From assembly GCA_947462335.1 (NCBI GenBank), contig OX381705.1, positions 47,436,898 to 47,500,897 of the forward strand: 64,000 nucleotides of DNA, written 5' to 3'. Position numbers and translations under genes: made by a program. Shown here piece by piece: positions 61,083 through 64,000 of the stretch; within the stretch, counting starts at the first letter, position 1; every line of letters starts with the position of its first letter. This DNA is from Harmothoe impar (Eukaryota; Annelida; Polychaeta; Phyllodocida; Polynoidae). The notes under the pieces were generated by a model, which searched no databases, was not told the DNA's origin, and saw only the letters and a program-made list of their open reading frames with translations.

Positions 61083-62886
61083 GTGAGATTGGGGTGGGAG
61101 GGGAGATATGGAGGGGCATTGTGGTAGGCGGTGCAAGGCAGTACATAGGAGGGGAGGGGGCGCAGGGGAGTACATGTATGCGGTCCACCAGGATATTTTA
61201 ATTTGAATTAACTACTTAATATTATAAAGATAACATACAGTGATTAGTCCCACATAGAATATCCCCCTTCGAAATAAAATATAATTATATTGAAACCCAA
61301 CCTTCCCCTTTTTACGGGCAGTAGTTTAGTAGGCTGATCAGAGGCGACTCGTTCGGAATAACAACAACCTGTTGAGATTAGGGATTGCATGAGAGGGACA
61401 AGTTGGGAAATTGATAAGGTAGAAGAGGCCTTCACAGACATACTCTGACAGCAGAGTAGTTTTGAGACCTGACAGGTTAGGAGCGTCTTGGTATCACCTG
61501 AGATAGGCACAATGCCAAATTTGACATTTGGTGCTTGAGTCCTCCATGAGTGGCACTGTCTGCTGTAGTGCCTACTGTAAACAGAGATGTCTGTATAGTA
61601 AGCGTGGGGAGTGCGTTCCAAAGCTAGGCCCTACAAGGGAGGCGTCAGTCGCAAAGGTACGAGATACCTTTGGAGTGGTTAATTGGAACATTCTTTTATA
61701 CACAAAGGTATCAGACTCACTATAGTGCTTGTATTGAAAAGGCTGATTGTGATGAGCATGTCTGAGAATTCTACTTACAGTATAGTCTGTATGCAGTAAT
61801 GTAACTCACTGCTGAGTGCTGAGGAAGTAATTAATACCAATCATACATGTCAACAGGTGGGCTATCTTAAGTAATTACCACCCACAGGGGGCGTTGCATT
61901 CTGTATTACACATATTGAACATAACAATAGCTCCAGCACATTGTCAGCTTTGGCCTTAATGAGATGTTATGCATGACGTGGCCATACTAGTACGTCAAAC
62001 AATTCTGCGTCCTCATGACCAACAATTAATTCTCCATGTGCAAGGATATCACCAAGTCATTCTCATCATTTGTCTGCGCCGAGATAATGATATTCCCCCA
62101 GAGCATTCGACTTCCACAGAGGATATGGACACCAGGAGCACGCGGGAACGGCCAGACAAACGACCTGTTGATTTCCCAGGTGTATGCATAGCGATCATAT
62201 GATATAGACCAGTCTGAGGATGATATGATAACGGATGAACACAACGGAAGATTATTAGCCTGCTAATATGTCTATTCCTCTGGGAAATGCTATACAATTC
62301 ATCAGGTGTGATCCTCTATTGTATGTATACATGTTCTATTATCAACCTAGTTTGCATGGAGACATTGGCCATTGCTGCTCATTATAAGGGCGTTTCCACA
62401 TGGTATTCCTGAGTCCACTTTGTATGGCTCTCCGTCCCATCTGCTAGCTTGGATCAAGGCAGTAGTTCCGGTCTTACCATAACACACTAAAGCCTTATCG
62501 TGGTGGGTGGTGAAAGGCGGCCAGCCTGGTCCTAGTGACTGATAGCCCAGGTGTTATCTAGATCCAGGCTTGACAAATACACGGTCACCCTCCTCCATCC
62601 ACTCTCCATGCACCTCAGTAGGCTCTCCACTCTCCCTGGACACTTGTGCTCCTGCTGGAGGGCGGGCTGGGAGTGGTAGTTGAGCTGGTTGGAGGTCAAA
62701 CGACAGTGCTGCTACCATGCGGAGTGGCCTCTGCGATGGGGCTTTGGATGAGTGGGTGGTAGGATTCTGTGCATAGATTTATATGGCACCTGTGTCATCC
62801 ATACAGACAGCAGAAAAAGAGCAATGCGCATATGGAGAGACCAGGTATTAAAGGGGAACGGCGAAAGGACGAGATAATATAACAGC
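61083..62886. other. Intergenic, no gene recognised
   Basis: Only short frames. The minus frames 60,712-61,188 (158 codons) and 61,244-61,621 (125 codons) have low-complexity Ser/Leu/Pro composition or no splice support. Confidence 0.45.
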
Positions 62887-62894
62887 AGGTAAAA

Positions 62895-63312
62895 CCCGGG
62901 GGGGCCACTCCCTATCTTTTCTATAGTAACTATGTGTGAACATCACCTCAAATTTGACACCCTTATCACGGGAGACAAATCAACAAAATAGCACCCTTTT
63001 TACGGGAAAATTAGCAGAAAAAAAACCCTCTTAAAGGGTGACCAAGGAGAATCAAAGAAAATTATAAAAAAAAGGTAAGCTTAAAATATACTCTAATATT
63101 TCTTATGTAGGGAAAATACGTACACACATTTCGTCTGAACAGTTTTTTAGTCATTAGGCCTTAAAATGTACCCCTTTTTCTACAAAATTGCCCAAAAAGC
63201 AACCCTATTCAAGGGCCCTCGCGGGTCCGTGCCTAGGGTCTAAAAACATACTCTTTCCCTTGGAATCGTGTTCACACATAGTAAGTAAGGCTGAGGGAGT
63301 GGCCCCCCTGGG
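62895..63312. mobile_element. Non-autonomous element with 8-bp target duplication (hAT-type)
   Basis: The left end CCCGGGGGGGCCACTCCC and the inverted right end, GGGAGTGGCCCCCCTGGG on the plus strand, match at 17 of 18 positions. Both sides are flanked by AGGTAAAA (62887-62894 and 63313-63320), a perfect 8-bp duplication as made by hAT transposases. The 418-bp body has no open frame. It contains repeated ACCCTTTTT and ACGGG words and an A-rich centre. It lies about 50 bp from a GA satellite. Confidence 0.85.
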
Positions 63313-63369
63313 AGGTAAAAAGAGAAAGGTGAGCGCTGCATGGTGAGGGAGGATGGCAGACAGAGAGAT

Positions 63370-63370
<1 letters not shown>

Positions 63371-63429
<59 letters not shown>
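63371..63429 (+). repeat. (GA)n microsatellite
   Basis: About thirty GA units followed by GGAAGGAGGGAGGGAGG. It occupies the same place relative to the adjoining dispersed repeat as the longer tract at 46.3 kb, but lacks the GAGGGA hexamer array. Confidence 0.95.
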
Positions 63430-63432
<3 letters not shown>

Positions 63433-63490
63433 GGAGGGAGGGAGGAGATAGTAAGAGAGAGGGATAGAGAGGTTGAGAGAGGGGTTTGGG

Positions 63491-63774
63491 GAATGAGAGA
63501 GAGTCTTAATGAGAGCAGAATCTTATATATGTTAGGAATATGGTGCGATAGAGGGACACAGCAACAGAGGATGGAATGCAATGGAGAGAGAGAGACAGCG
63601 ATGGAGAGAGAAAGAGAGAGAATAACTACATAAATAGTCAGTGACACATTCAGGATAGAGTAATGAGTACTCTAGCAAAGGCGGAAGGCAGAGGCCAGAA
63701 GGAAAAGGCCATCCGAACACCTTACGTGCAGTGATTTAAACCTTCCTTTATGAATTATTACGCGAGTCAGCTAG
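63491..63774 (+). repeat. Dispersed repeat flanking GA satellite, copy 2
   Basis: Second copy of the 46,527-46,809 repeat, with the same order of landmarks from GGACACAGCAACAGAGGATGG to GTGATTTAAACCTTCCTTTA. It differs by small indels in its internal GA runs. Confidence 0.85.
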
Positions 63775-64000
63775 CTAGCTAACGCGAACAGAGAGGAATG
63801 CGGTGTCAAGGAGTGAAAGGCAGAGAGATTCCACACCCTAAGAGGAGTCTGAAGTACTATAAACACCCGCCTCTTCCACGCCTTTACGATGTCTCCTCTA
63901 ACAGGGCGCTGTTCTAGACAATTGGCACGTTCTGTCAAATGGCACCCACGTCCATAGTACATACAACTAGGTAACCGGGGTAACCCAGCAGCAATAAGAG
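63775..64000. other. Window end, no feature recognised
   Basis: The only item is a short CTAGCTAGCTAG-like junction at about 63,770-63,780. No gene or repeat was recognised. Confidence 0.5.

Noticed and set aside
60712..61188. 158-codon minus ORF
   Set aside because: Low-complexity Ser/Pro/Leu translation of a purine-rich plus strand; conflicts with the plus-strand terminal exon.

Overview
This window looks like nuclear DNA of an intron-bearing, transposon-rich eukaryote, most likely an invertebrate animal. I cannot name the lineage. The evidence is the absence of long open frames (the longest outside simple repeats is about 176 codons), GT...AG-flanked short open blocks, many microsatellites and G-runs, and non-autonomous DNA transposons with inverted ends and target duplications. 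Nothing looks bacterial, organellar or phage-like. No rRNA, convincing tRNA or CRISPR array was found.

Genes are sparse and only inferred from reading frames and splice-like sites; none could be assigned to a known family. The best candidates are: (1) a multi-exon minus-strand gene at about 22.08-24.15 kb, whose CpG-rich upstream part (23.1-24.4 kb) looks like a promoter and first exon; (2) a minus-strand first coding exon at 58,483-58,766 with an ATG, an upstream in-frame stop and an AAG|GTAAGT donor; (3) a plus-strand terminal exon at 60,622 onward with a strong acceptor and an AATAAA downstream; (4) isolated exon-like blocks at 15.3, 28.7 and 43.6 kb; and (5) a short frame at 33.6 kb that resembles a scrap of Ty3/gypsy-type integrase.

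Mobile and repeat content, left to right: hAT-like GGCGTAGG-ended elements (1.7-2.1 kb, 4.9 kb); a 51-bp-stem hairpin with a conserved tail (6.2-6.4 kb); an inverted-repeat element (10.5-10.75 kb); a CATGTC-rich repeat (27.7 kb) whose inverted partner is at 59.7 kb; a minisatellite (35.3 kb); a Harbinger-type MITE with 24-bp perfect ends and TAA duplication (40.55-40.84 kb); a degenerate GGGGGTAGATGTCC minisatellite (41.8-42.0 kb); a GA/GGGAGA satellite with a 3' flank (46.3-46.8 kb) that recurs at 63.4-63.77 kb; a hairpin (52.9 kb); a large nested fold-back (56.6-57.4 kb); and an element with 8-bp target duplications (62.9-63.3 kb).

The strongest unexplained signal is a dispersed, near-palindromic 9-mer GAGCTGCTC (GAGC-T-GCTC). 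It occurs 22 times on the two strands, where about 0.5 is expected by chance. It often appears in same-strand pairs or short tandem arrays, and a GAGTTGCTC variant accompanies it. A second signal is a modular hairpin family in which the hairpin head varies while an adjacent roughly 85-bp tail is conserved.
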